Notes under the pieces: model-generated
What the model was told of the DNA's origin: nothing
Databases searched by the model: none
What the model saw: only the letters and a program-made list of their open reading frames with translations
Source of the DNA: Micromonospora qiuiae
GTDB lineage: Bacteria; Actinomycetota; Actinomycetes; Mycobacteriales; Micromonosporaceae
Direction: 5' to 3'
Assembly (NCBI RefSeq): GCF_016863555.1
Contig: NZ_BOPC01000031.1
Location: forward strand, 1 to 64,000
Length of the DNA stretch: 64,000 nt
Program-made: the position numbers and the translations under genes
Shown: piece by piece, positions 53,057 through 61,766 of the stretch
How positions within the stretch are numbered: position 1 is the stretch's first letter
Layout: each line of letters begins with the position of its first letter

Positions 53057-54058
53057 TTAGGAGAGGGTGGCGCGGCCGTGGCGCCAGTAGCCCATGAAGG
53101 CTACGGCGCGGCGATCCAGGTTGCGCTCGGCAATCAGGTGTCTGCGCAGGGTGCGGATGACGCTTGCTTCTCCGGCCAGCCAGGCGTAGAGGGGCGCTGC
53201 CGGGACCGGGTCGGGCACCTCCCAGAGGAGTTCGCGATCCACATCGACGTCGTCGACCGACACGGGGGCCGAACCGACGACCGACACGCCAGCCACAGCA
53301 GGCACCCGACCGACCAACGACTCGCCAGCCACGCCAGCCGAACCGACGACCGACACGCCAGCCACAGCAGGCACCCGATCGGCGAGCAACTCGCCGGCCG
53401 CGGCGGTGACGGCGGTGACCAGCCGGGTGCCGTGCGGGTCGGTGCCGCGGGGCAACCAGGTCACCTCCACTCCCGGCGGGGCGGACAGCGGCAGTATGTC
53501 GGCTGTCTCGGGCACCTCCAGCAGCACCCGGCCCCGGGCGTGCAGCGGCAGCCGCCCGCAGATGCCACTGATCGCCGGCACCGCCGTCTCGTCTCCGGCC
53601 AGCAGCAGGCATCCGGTCGACGGAGGGCGGAACTCGACGCCGCCGTGGTCGCCGTCGTACGCCGCGTCCGGTCCCAGGATGGCGATCTCGTCGCCGGGGC
53701 GGGCCCGCCGCGCCCACCGGGTCGCCGGCCCGCCGTCGCCGTGCAGCACCAGGTCGACGTCCACCTCGTTGAGCTGTGGCCGAACCGCACGGGCGGTGTA
53801 GGTCCGGATCGGGTTGCGCCGGTGCTCCGGCAGCGCCCGCCAGCGCGCATACCAGTTTGGGCCCTGCGGCAGGCGCACCCCGCGCTGGCCGGGCAGCGGC
53901 AGGGCCAGCTTGATCCGCTGGTCGTACCCGTTGTCGGCGAAGCGGTCCAGGTCCGGGCCGGTGAAGGTGACCCGGACGAACGACGGGCTGAGCCGGTGTA
54001 CCGCGCGGACCTCGACGGTGAACAACCGCCAGGGCGCGACGGGCAGGGTGCTGGTCAT
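53057..54058 (-). CDS. Siderophore-interacting protein (FAD-dependent ferric reductase-like)
   Basis: A 333-residue SIP-family protein (ViuB/YqjH type) that reduces ferric siderophores in the cytoplasm. FVRVTFTGPDLDRF, the FAD-binding RTYTARAV, and VDVDLVLHGDGGPATRWARRARPGDEIAILGP are the family marks; LLLAGDETAVPAISGI and YAWLAGEASVIRTLRRHL end with GYWRHGRA. A linker at about 230-270 carries a 69-bp in-frame duplication not expected in the family. It is the last gene of the operon. Confidence 0.92.
   Translation of the reverse strand: MTSTLPVAPWRLFTVEVRAVHRLSPSFVRVTFTGPDLDRFADNGYDQRIKLALPLPGQRGVRLPQGPNWYARWRALPEHRRNPIRTYTARAVRPQLNEVDVDLVLHGDGGPATRWARRARPGDEIAILGPDAAYDGDHGGVEFRPPSTGCLLLAGDETAVPAISGICGRLPLHARGRVLLEVPETADILPLSAPPGVEVTWLPRGTDPHGTRLVTAVTAAAGELLADRVPAVAGVSVVGSAGVAGESLVGRVPAVAGVSVVGSAPVSVDDVDVDRELLWEVPDPVPAAPLYAWLAGEASVIRTLRRHLIAERNLDRRAVAFMGYWRHGRATLS
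53268..53378. repeat. In-frame duplication inside the siderophore-interacting protein gene
   Basis: A 42-bp perfect repeat at 53268-53309 and 53337-53378 with a 69-bp period, encoding VPAVAGVSVVGSA twice (23-residue period). Confidence 0.9.
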
Positions 54059-54129
54059 GATGCCTTCCTCATACGGACCGGTGCGCGGCGACGCGCTACC
54101 GGGCATACGGACCGGTGCGCGGCGACGCG

Positions 54130-56238
54130 CTACCGGGCTTGCGGGGCGGCGGCGCGGGAACGCCACAGCAGCCAGACGAAGTACGGAGTGCCGATCAATG
54201 CGGTGACCAGGCCGGCGGGGATCTGCGCCGGGGCGATGACCGTGCGGCCGAGGGTGTCGGCGAGGCTGACCAGGGCCGCGCCGAGCAGCGCGGCCACCGG
54301 CAGCACCCGGCAGTGGCGACCGCCGACCAGGGCGCGGGCGGCGTGCGGGGCGACCAGGCCGACGAAGCCGATCACGCCGACCGCGGAGACGGCGGTCGAG
54401 GTGAGCAGCGCTGCCGCGCCGAGCGCGACCAGCCGGGTGCGTTCCAACCGGACGCCAAGCACCCGAGGTGTGTCGTCGTCCAGTGTCATCAGGTCCAGCT
54501 CGCGGCGGGCGGCGGCCACCGCCGGGGTGAGCACCAGCAGTGCGATCGCCACCGGCAGCACCTGGGGGCCGGTGCGGCCGTAGGTGGAGCCGGAGAGCCA
54601 GGTCAGGGCCTTGCCGGTGTTCCACGGATCGAAGGCGACGATTAGGTAGGTGATCAGGGCCGTGCCGCCCTGCCAGGCGCCGAAGCCGATCAGGACCAAC
54701 CGGTCGGAGCTGAGACCGCCGCGCCAGGCCGCGCCGTAGACGAGGGCGAAGGCCAGCATCGCGCCGACTCCGGCCACGCCCGAGACGGCCCAGACGCCGG
54801 CCAGTGGCACGAAGGTGAGCAGACCGACCGCGCCCAGTCCGGCGCCGGCGGTGATGCCGAGGATGCCGGGTTCGGCCAGCGGGTTGCGGCAGACCGCCTG
54901 CACGGTGGTGCCGGCGACCGCCAGCGCCGCGCCGGCCAGCACCGCCGCGGCCACCCGCGGCCACCGCTGGTCCAGCACGAAGGTGTACGCCGGTCCGGTG
55001 CTGCCGTTGACCCAGTTGGCGATGTCGCCGAGCAGCACCCAGGTGTCCCCGGCGAGCATGCCGAGCAGCACCGCGGCGACGGCGACCGTACCGGCCACGG
55101 CGACGACAGTGCGGTGGAAGGCTGCGGAGCGGACCGCCGCGTGGCCGCCGGGTGGGCGGCGGGTGGGGCCGGCGTCCCGGTGCCGACGGGCCAGCCAGAT
55201 CAGGATCGCGGCGCCGAGCAGGGTGGTCACCACGCCGGTGGGGATGTCGACGCCCGCCTGACTGCCCATCAGGGCCCGCAGCAGCACGTCGGAACCGAGC
55301 ACGATGATCACACCGGTCATCCCGGCCAGCGGCAGCAGGAGCCGGTGCCGGTGCACTTCGGGCACCAGGGGACCGAGCAGCCGGACGATCACCGGCGCGC
55401 ACAGGCCGACGAAGCCCACCGGCCCGGTGAGGGTGACCGCGGCGGCGGACAGCAGCACGGCGAGCACCGTGACCAGCAGCCGGGTACGCCGTACGTCGAG
55501 GCCGAGCACGGTGGCGGTGTCGTCGCCGAGGGCGAGGATGTCGAGGCGGTGACCGAGCAGCATCAGCGCCACGAGGGCGGCCCCGATCACCGGGGCGAGT
55601 TGGGTGAGCGCGGTCAGGTCGGCCTGCACCAGCGAGCCGTTGCCCCAGGCGAACAGGCCGATGGTCGCCTGTTCGAAGAGCAGGAGCAGCAGCATGGTCA
55701 CCGAACTGAGCGCCAGGGCGGTGGCCGAGCCGGCGAGGATCAGCCGGGTGGTGCCGGCCTGACCGCCGGCGGACATCGCCATCACCAGGCCGGCCGCGGC
55801 GAGCCCGCCGCAGAAGGCGAGACCGCCGACGGGCAGCGCGGGCAGCGCGACGCCGAACGCGGCGACCGAGACGATGGCCAGGTGGGCACCGGCGTTGACG
55901 GCGAGGGTGTCCGGCGAGGCGAGCGGGTTACGGGCGATCGACTGCAGGGCAGCACCGGCGAAGCCGAGGGCGACGCCGACGGCCAGGCCGGCGAGCAGCC
56001 GGGGCACCCGGGAGGCGATCAGCACCCGGGCCGCCTCGTCGTCGCCGCCGGTGAGCAGCCGCAGCAGGTCGAGGGCACCCACGCCGGAGGTGCCCTGGGT
56101 GAGGTGCACCGCCGCGACCACCAGCGACAGCGCGGTGACGGCGAGGAAGGCCCCGGCTACCCGGGAACCGGAGGTACGTCCGGCCGGAGCCGGCCGGACG
56201 GTCGGCTCCGCACGCGGGGGCGCGTTCAGCGGGATCAC
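54130..56238 (-). CDS. Double FecCD-type siderophore ABC permease (FhuB-like fusion)
   Basis: A 702-residue permease made of two FecCD domains in tandem. Each half has a GAALQSIARNPLASPDTLAVNAGA- or GTTVQAVCRNPLAEPGILGITAGA-type block and a GPVGFVGLCAPVIVRLLGP- or GVIGFVGLVAPHAARALVG-type end. The two-in-one layout is that of FhuB. It overlaps the binding-protein gene by 4 bp. It would import a ferric siderophore with the ATPase and lipoprotein encoded upstream. Confidence 0.92.
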   Translation of the reverse strand: MIPLNAPPRAEPTVRPAPAGRTSGSRVAGAFLAVTALSLVVAAVHLTQGTSGVGALDLLRLLTGGDDEAARVLIASRVPRLLAGLAVGVALGFAGAALQSIARNPLASPDTLAVNAGAHLAIVSVAAFGVALPALPVGGLAFCGGLAAAGLVMAMSAGGQAGTTRLILAGSATALALSSVTMLLLLLFEQATIGLFAWGNGSLVQADLTALTQLAPVIGAALVALMLLGHRLDILALGDDTATVLGLDVRRTRLLVTVLAVLLSAAAVTLTGPVGFVGLCAPVIVRLLGPLVPEVHRHRLLLPLAGMTGVIIVLGSDVLLRALMGSQAGVDIPTGVVTTLLGAAILIWLARRHRDAGPTRRPPGGHAAVRSAAFHRTVVAVAGTVAVAAVLLGMLAGDTWVLLGDIANWVNGSTGPAYTFVLDQRWPRVAAAVLAGAALAVAGTTVQAVCRNPLAEPGILGITAGAGLGAVGLLTFVPLAGVWAVSGVAGVGAMLAFALVYGAAWRGGLSSDRLVLIGFGAWQGGTALITYLIVAFDPWNTGKALTWLSGSTYGRTGPQVLPVAIALLVLTPAVAAARRELDLMTLDDDTPRVLGVRLERTRLVALGAAALLTSTAVSAVGVIGFVGLVAPHAARALVGGRHCRVLPVAALLGAALVSLADTLGRTVIAPAQIPAGLVTALIGTPYFVWLLWRSRAAAPQAR

Positions 56239-57218
56239 CCCGCGTACGCAGTGACGAGCTGGTCGATGTACTGCTTGCCGGAGAGCGGCCCGCCGAAGGT
56301 CCAGATGCCGTCGGGCATCCGGTGCAGGTTGCCCTGCTTGACGAAGGGCAGCGAGGTCCAGATGGCGTTGTCGGCGAGGCCGTCGGCGAAGACGTCGGCG
56401 CCGTCCGAGGCGTTGTAGAAGAAGTGCAGGTCAGGGCTCTTCAACCCGGTCAGTCCCTCGATGTCGGTCTGACCCAGGCCCCACACCTCGTCGGTCTTGC
56501 CGGTCCAGGCGTTGGTGAGGCCGAGCTGGATGCCGATCTGGGAGACCAGTGCGCCCTGGCCGAACATCCGGATGCTGACCGTGCTGCCTTCCTTCCAGCC
56601 GTCAGCGATGGCGAACGGCCGGCCGGCCGCGCCCGCGTCGGCGATTTTCTTCTTCCCGTCGGCGATGGCGGTGTCGAAGTCGGCGAGCAACCTCTCCGCC
56701 TCGGCGGTCCTACCGACCGCAGTGGCGATCATGTTGAAGTCGGAGCGCATCCGGCCGAGGTTGTCCGAGGCGTCGCTGCCCCTGGTGACGATCACCGGAA
56801 CGTACTTCTCCAGCTGGGTCACCAGGTTGGCGCCGCGGCCGTCCTCCATCACCACTAGGTCGGGTTGGAGCGCCACGATCGAGTCGACGCTCGGCTCGCC
56901 CCGGGTGCCTACGTCCTTGACGTCGGCATCGAGTTTGGCGGCGGTGACCCAGGTGGCGTAGCCCTTGGGATCGGCCACGCCGACCGGCATGACACCGAGG
57001 CTGACCAGCATCTCGGCCTCACCCCACTCCAGAGCGACGACCTTGGTGGCAGGGTTGTCGAGCTTCACCTGCTTGCCGCGGCTGTCGGCCACGGTGACCG
57101 GCCCGCTGGCGGCCGGGGCGGCGGTCGAGGGCTCGGTGGTGTTCTCGGTGGTGCCGCAGGCGGCCAGCGTCAGCGCGGTGACGGCGGCGAGCAGGGCAGT
57201 GAAACGGCTACGGGACAT
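56235..57218 (-). CDS. Fe-siderophore substrate-binding lipoprotein
   Basis: A 327-residue FepB/FecB-type binding protein. The lipobox is in LTLAACG near residue 20. VKLDNPATKVVALEWGEAEMLVSLG, DVKDVGTRGEPSVDSIVALQPDLVVME and VNTAW-like distal blocks define the PBP type III fold. ATG 57218 is preferred over an upstream in-frame GTG because the signal peptide begins there. It is coupled to the double permease by a 4-bp overlap. Confidence 0.92.
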   Translation of the reverse strand: MSRSRFTALLAAVTALTLAACGTTENTTEPSTAAPAASGPVTVADSRGKQVKLDNPATKVVALEWGEAEMLVSLGVMPVGVADPKGYATWVTAAKLDADVKDVGTRGEPSVDSIVALQPDLVVMEDGRGANLVTQLEKYVPVIVTRGSDASDNLGRMRSDFNMIATAVGRTAEAERLLADFDTAIADGKKKIADAGAAGRPFAIADGWKEGSTVSIRMFGQGALVSQIGIQLGLTNAWTGKTDEVWGLGQTDIEGLTGLKSPDLHFFYNASDGADVFADGLADNAIWTSLPFVKQGNLHRMPDGIWTFGGPLSGKQYIDQLVTAYAG

Positions 57219-57258
57219 GACTTTTTTCCTCGGGTGCGGGTGTTGACGAATTCGGTGC

Positions 57259-58092
57259 TCAGGCCGCGACACGGGCCAGGTGCCGACCCACGGGGCGGGT
57301 GGTCACCAGCCCGCTGAGCGGGTCGACGGCGACCTCGATCCGGATGCCGTAAATTTCGGTCAGGTCCGACTCGGTGAAGACCGCGGCCGGAGTGCCGGTG
57401 GCGCGGACCCGACCGCCGTGCAGCAGGACCACCTCGTCGGCCACCGCGGCGGCATGGTTGAGGTCGTGCAGCACGACGCCAACCGCGACGCCGTGGTCGT
57501 CGGCGAGGTCACGCATGAGGTCGAGAATCTCGACCTGGTAGCGCAGGTCGAGGAAGGTGGTCGGCTCGTCGAGCAGCAGCACCGGGGTGTCCTGGGCCAG
57601 ACAGGTGGCCAGCCAGACCCGTTGCAGCTCGCCGCCGGACAGCTCGTCCACCGGCCGCTCGGCCATCGCGGCGACCCCGGTGACGTCCATCGCGCGGGCG
57701 ACGGCGGCCGGCCCGTCGGCATCGTCGGCGCGCCAGCGGCCGCGGTAGGGGTGCCGGCCGTAGCCGACCACGTCACGGACGGTGACCCCGCTGGGGATCG
57801 GTCGGCTCTGGGCGAGCAGGGTCACCCGGCGGGCGAACTCCTTGGCCGGTAGGCCGGCTGCGGCGCTGCCGTCGGCGAAGTGCACTGCGCCACTGCCGAT
57901 CGGGTGCAGCCGGGCGAGCGCCCGCAGCAGGGTCGACTTGCCGCTGCCGTTCGGCCCGACGAGCGCGGTCACCGCGCCCGGCCGCAGGGCGATCGTCGCA
58001 CCGTGCACCACCTGTGTGCCGTGGTAGCCCAGGCAGAGGTCGACTCCGCTCAGGCGCTGCTCGGCGCCGGCCGACGCCCCTCCGCTCATCAC
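57259..58092 (-). CDS. Fe-siderophore ABC transporter ATPase (FecE-like)
   Basis: A 277-residue ABC ATPase. Walker A is VGPNGSGKST, the signature is DELSGGELQRVWLA, Walker B is VLLLDEPTTFLDL and the switch His is in VLHDLNHA. FhuC/FecE-type proteins end with TEIYGIRIEV. The start is GTG 58092 or ATG 58089. The iron box begins 6 bp upstream, so the operon is very likely repressed by iron and may be translated from a short leader. Confidence 0.93.
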   Translation of the reverse strand: MMSGGASAGAEQRLSGVDLCLGYHGTQVVHGATIALRPGAVTALVGPNGSGKSTLLRALARLHPIGSGAVHFADGSAAAGLPAKEFARRVTLLAQSRPIPSGVTVRDVVGYGRHPYRGRWRADDADGPAAVARAMDVTGVAAMAERPVDELSGGELQRVWLATCLAQDTPVLLLDEPTTFLDLRYQVEILDLMRDLADDHGVAVGVVLHDLNHAAAVADEVVLLHGGRVRATGTPAAVFTESDLTEIYGIRIEVAVDPLSGLVTTRPVGRHLARVAA

Positions 58093-58097
58093 GGTGG

Positions 58098-58116
58098 TTA
58101 GGTTAACCTAACCTAA
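58098..58116. promoter_or_regulatory. IdeR/DmdR1-type iron box
   Basis: The 19-bp sequence TTAGGTTAACCTAACCTAA matches the actinobacterial iron-box consensus (TTAGGTTAGSCTAACCTAA) at nearly every position. It sits immediately upstream of the ATPase gene and should mediate iron-dependent repression of the uptake operon. Confidence 0.92.
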
Positions 58117-58403
58117 CTTCATGTCAAGCGCGGATTCCGAACTCCCCCGCCCCGCCCCGGCGCGGTCGATGAAGCGGGCGCCCGCCCGACGGCGTCCACA
58201 GATGAGGCGGCTGCCCGCCCGACAGCGTCCACACCGGAGTGCTGCGCCACCTCCCGGCGCCGCAACCGGGCGACGCCGCCGGTCAGGCGGCGGGAAACGG
58301 TACCGGGGTGGGACGACAGACCAACGTGAGCAGCGGTAGCGTTGCGCGTCATCGCCGCCGGGCCGGCCGGTGTGGCGACTCGCGACCGTACGGAGGATGA
58401 ATC

Positions 58404-60185
58404 ATGTCCATCGGCGAGGAGCCGTTCGCACTTCGCGACGACCTGGTTTTGCGCCCGAACTTCGAGGTCACCCTGCGCGGGTACGAAAGACGGCAGGTCG
58501 AGCAGTACGTCGAGCAGATGGAGGGCCGACTCGCCGCGCTCTCGTCCGAACGGGACCGGGTCGCGACGCAGGCACAGGAGATGGTCGGCAAGCTCCAGGC
58601 GTTGCAGGTCGAGGTGGCCGAGTTGCGCCAGCGACCCGCGCAGTTGGACAAGGCGGCCTTCCAGGACGTGGGCCCGATGGTCGGCCAGATCCTGGACCTT
58701 GCGGAGAAGCAGGCCGCCAACATCGTCGAGACCCACACGCAACGGGCCAACAAACTCCAGGCGGAGGCGGAGAAGATCCTCGCCAACGCGCGGGAGCGGA
58801 CCGTCAAGGCCCTCGCCGATCTCGACGAGGAACTCGCCGCCCGGCGGGCCGAGCACGAGAAGACGTACGAGGAGCTGCGGGCGGCGGCCGACGCCGAGCT
58901 GGTGCAGACCCGCGAGCGGGCCGACCAACTGCGCGCCGAGGGTGAGGCCGCACACGAACGCGCCCAGCAGGAGGCGCAGCGGATCAGCGAGCAGTGCCGC
59001 CAACAGGTCGAGCAGGCCCGCGCGGCGGCCGAGGCGCTGGCCACCTCCGCGCGTACCCAGATCCATCAGGAGATCCAGGCGGCCCGCTCCAAGCACCAGC
59101 AGGAAATGACTCAATGGCGGTCCACCGTCGAGGAGGAACTGACGGAACGACGGGCCGCGGTCGAGGAGGACCTGGCCGAGCAACGGGCGGCCGTCGAGCG
59201 CGAGTTGGCCGCCCAGCGGTCCGCCGCGGAGCAGCGGGTCAGCTCGATGATCGCGGACGCCCAGCAGTACTCGGCGGAGATCCGTAAGCGCGCCGACGAA
59301 CAGGCCGCCGAGGTACGCAAGCACAGCGACGAGCAGGCCGCCGCCGCCGAGGAGCAGCTGCACGCCGTACAGCTGGCGATCGGCGAGCAGCAGGACGTGC
59401 TGGCCAAGGTGCAGGAGGAACTGGAAACCGCCCGGCAGCAGCTCGACGAGTCGCGGCGCGACAAGGACGACACGGACGCCGAGTTGACCCGGTTGCGGCA
59501 GCAGCTGACGGAGACCAGCCGGGATCTCGAGGCCGAGACCCGGCGGCTGGACGAGGTACGCCGGGCCGCCGAGGCGGCCGAGCGGCACGCCAAGGAGACC
59601 CGGGCACGGGTGCAACGGGAGGCCAAGCGCGTCGCCGACCTGGCCGCCGCAGCCGTCATGGCCGCCGCAGCCGGCGGGAGCGAGACCGCCGAGTACCCGA
59701 TGGTGGCCGTACGCGCAGCTGATCGTCCCGCCCGCACCGGCGCTGAGGCGGTGCCGCCGACCGGTGACGGGAACCAGCCCGACGACGGCGAGACCGCAAC
59801 GGCCGAGGCCACCGACGTCGGTGCCGACCGAGCAGGGCCGACCACGGACCGGGCCACGGCCGAGGGTGACGGGAATCCGCACGGCGGCGCCGAGGATGAC
59901 GGGAATCCGCACGGCGGCGCCGAGGGTGACGGGAATCCGCACGGCGGCGCCGAGGGTGACGGGAATCCGCACGGCGGCGCCGAGGACCAGCCCGGCCACC
60001 CACAGGTCGGGTCCGCCGCGCGCCCGCTACCGGACCCGGTGGCCCGGGCGACGGCAGTCGTCGCGGCAGGCAAGCCGGGCGGCATCGACTGGTTCGCCGG
60101 CCCCTCGGCGGCCACTGCGGAGGACGCTGCCACTGACCGCCCGGCCGGCGATGCGGACCGCGCACCCGAGCCGGCGCCGCACTGA
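58404..60185 (+). CDS. Scy/DivIVA-like coiled-coil protein
   Basis: A 593-residue protein. The N-terminal FEVTLRGYERRQVEQYVEQMEGRLAAL is the DivIVA-like membrane-targeting head. Residues about 35-420 are almost continuous coiled coil with many Ala/Glu/Gln/Arg heptads. The rest is a low-complexity acidic tail with four GDGNPHGGAE-type repeats and a terminal GGIDWFAGPS. It resembles the filament-forming polarity proteins Scy/FilP of actinomycetes and would act at hyphal tips. The ATG follows GGAGGATGAATC. Confidence 0.85.
   Translation: MSIGEEPFALRDDLVLRPNFEVTLRGYERRQVEQYVEQMEGRLAALSSERDRVATQAQEMVGKLQALQVEVAELRQRPAQLDKAAFQDVGPMVGQILDLAEKQAANIVETHTQRANKLQAEAEKILANARERTVKALADLDEELAARRAEHEKTYEELRAAADAELVQTRERADQLRAEGEAAHERAQQEAQRISEQCRQQVEQARAAAEALATSARTQIHQEIQAARSKHQQEMTQWRSTVEEELTERRAAVEEDLAEQRAAVERELAAQRSAAEQRVSSMIADAQQYSAEIRKRADEQAAEVRKHSDEQAAAAEEQLHAVQLAIGEQQDVLAKVQEELETARQQLDESRRDKDDTDAELTRLRQQLTETSRDLEAETRRLDEVRRAAEAAERHAKETRARVQREAKRVADLAAAAVMAAAAGGSETAEYPMVAVRAADRPARTGAEAVPPTGDGNQPDDGETATAEATDVGADRAGPTTDRATAEGDGNPHGGAEDDGNPHGGAEGDGNPHGGAEGDGNPHGGAEDQPGHPQVGSAARPLPDPVARATAVVAAGKPGGIDWFAGPSAATAEDAATDRPAGDADRAPEPAPH
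59862..59981. repeat. Four 30-bp tandem repeats in the coiled-coil gene
   Basis: Units at 59862-59891, 59892-59921, 59922-59951 and 59952-59981 encode the decapeptide EGDGNPHGGA; unit 2 differs by one base (EDDGN). The near identity points to recent expansion and likely strain variation. Confidence 0.92.
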
Positions 60186-60332
60186 CCCTCGGTCCCGGAT
60201 TCCGGGCCTCACCAGGTCCCGGCCCGCACCGGGCTGCCCGACATCCCGGGCGGTCCGGTGCGGCTGGGCGTCGGTGGCAGGTCTAAGCCGCCGGCTGGCT
60301 GGACCTGGCGAGGGTCACCGAATCTCATCCGG

Positions 60333-61595
60333 TCACCGGCGATCCGGCTCGGCGGACTGCTGCGCCGGGTCGGCGCCCACGCGGCGGACGAACCGCTTCC
60401 GGATCCGGTCGCTGGCCTCCTGCTCGGTGTGGCCGAGGGCACGCAGCAGATCAGTGGCGACGGTACGGATCTGCGCCACCACCACGTTGCCGGAGAAGCC
60501 GACCCCCTCGTGGTACGCCTCGGCGGCCCGGTCCATCCCCTTCAGGAGCAGCTGCTCGGGTCGGTCCGTGTGGCGCCCGCCCTCCGCCTCCAACTGGATC
60601 AGCGCGAGGCCGTCGCCGAGGTCGTGCAGCGCGGCCGGAAGCCCGGACGGGATCGGCTCGCCGTCGTGGAGCGCGGTGGCCGCCCGGCGCAGCATCTCCT
60701 GCGCGCCCCGGACGGCGAGGCTCAGGAAAGTCGCACCGCGCTCGTAGCGCTCGTACTCGCCGCGCCGGTGCCAGCGCAGCGGGGAGACGGCCACCGCCTC
60801 GGAGGCGCCGGAGACAGCGTCGTTGAGCAGCTGCACCTCGGACTCCACCTCGGCCAGCGCGTCCCGGGCCCGGCCGACCAGGTCGGCGTCGCCGCGGGCC
60901 ATCCCCTCGGCGGCCGTGTGCAACTGGTCCTGGATGACCGCGAACAGCGGGCGCGCGGCCCGCTGGATGAGCCGCATCGGATTGACCGGCAGCAGGGCCA
61001 CCACCACCACGGCGACCAGCCCGCCGATGGTGGCGTCGATGATCCGGGGCAGTTCGAGCCCGCGCTGCAGCGGCGCGAGCGTCACGATGAGCACGGCGGT
61101 ACCGCCGGCCTGGGTCACCACCTGTCCGCCCCGGCTCAGGCTCAGGGCGAGCAGGATGGACAAGGTGACCACGGTGGCGATCTGCCAGGGGCCGGTGCCG
61201 ATGACCGCGATCAGGGCGTCACCGGCCAGCAGCCCGGCCAGCACGCCGATCAGCAGTTCGATGGTGCGGCGAGCCCGGCGGCCGATCGCGGCGGCGATGG
61301 TACCCACGGCGGCGGTGGGCGCGAAGACCGGCGAGGGATGATGCAGCAGCTCGTGTGCCACGACCCAGGCGAGCGCAGCCGCGACCCCGGCCTGGACTGC
61401 GAGGATGGCGTACAGCTCCAGGGTGCGTCGCCGTCTCCGCCAGTTGGCCCGGCTGCTGATCCCGCTGATGGTCCACGCGACCATGCCCCGCGCCCGTCCG
61501 GCCGCGCCCCGCACTCGCTCGGCCGCGACCCCGGCCTGCGCTCGGCCGGCCGCGTCCCGCACCCCTCCGCCGTCACGGTCCTCCGCCGCTGTCAC
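60333..61595 (-). CDS. FUSC/aromatic acid exporter family membrane protein
   Basis: A 420-residue protein with a variable basic N terminus, about six hydrophobic helices between residues 62 and 205 (ILAVQAGVAAALAWVVAHELL, VFAPTAAVGTIAAAIGRRARRT, LLIGVLAGLLAGDALIAVIG, ATIGGLVAVVVVALLPVNP) and a C-terminal cytoplasmic helical domain of 200 residues. This is the one-repeat FUSC/ArAE type. The GTG start at 61595 is tentative; the conserved part starts near residue 38. It is transcribed toward the coiled-coil gene. Confidence 0.85.
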   Translation of the reverse strand: MTAAEDRDGGGVRDAAGRAQAGVAAERVRGAAGRARGMVAWTISGISSRANWRRRRRTLELYAILAVQAGVAAALAWVVAHELLHHPSPVFAPTAAVGTIAAAIGRRARRTIELLIGVLAGLLAGDALIAVIGTGPWQIATVVTLSILLALSLSRGGQVVTQAGGTAVLIVTLAPLQRGLELPRIIDATIGGLVAVVVVALLPVNPMRLIQRAARPLFAVIQDQLHTAAEGMARGDADLVGRARDALAEVESEVQLLNDAVSGASEAVAVSPLRWHRRGEYERYERGATFLSLAVRGAQEMLRRAATALHDGEPIPSGLPAALHDLGDGLALIQLEAEGGRHTDRPEQLLLKGMDRAAEAYHEGVGFSGNVVVAQIRTVATDLLRALGHTEQEASDRIRKRFVRRVGADPAQQSAEPDRR

Positions 61596-61655
61596 GCCGG
61601 GGACTACCCGCCCCGGCAGTGGTCAATCGTCGCACCTCATATCGCGCAGCATCGA

Positions 61656-61685
61656 TTGACAAAGTTTGTGATCCCAACTTATGGT
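61656..61685 (+). promoter_or_regulatory. Putative promoter of the cellulase gene
   Basis: TTGACA (61656-61661), an 18-bp spacer and TATGGT (61680-61685) form a good sigma-70-like promoter about 80 bp before the cellulase ATG. No CebR-type palindrome was seen. Confidence 0.6.
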
Positions 61686-61766
61686 GCGAGCCGGCCGGAC
61701 GTTTCCGGTGGTCCTGGCAACGCCCGGTCAGCCATCCGTCGACATCATCACGACACGAGGAGCATC

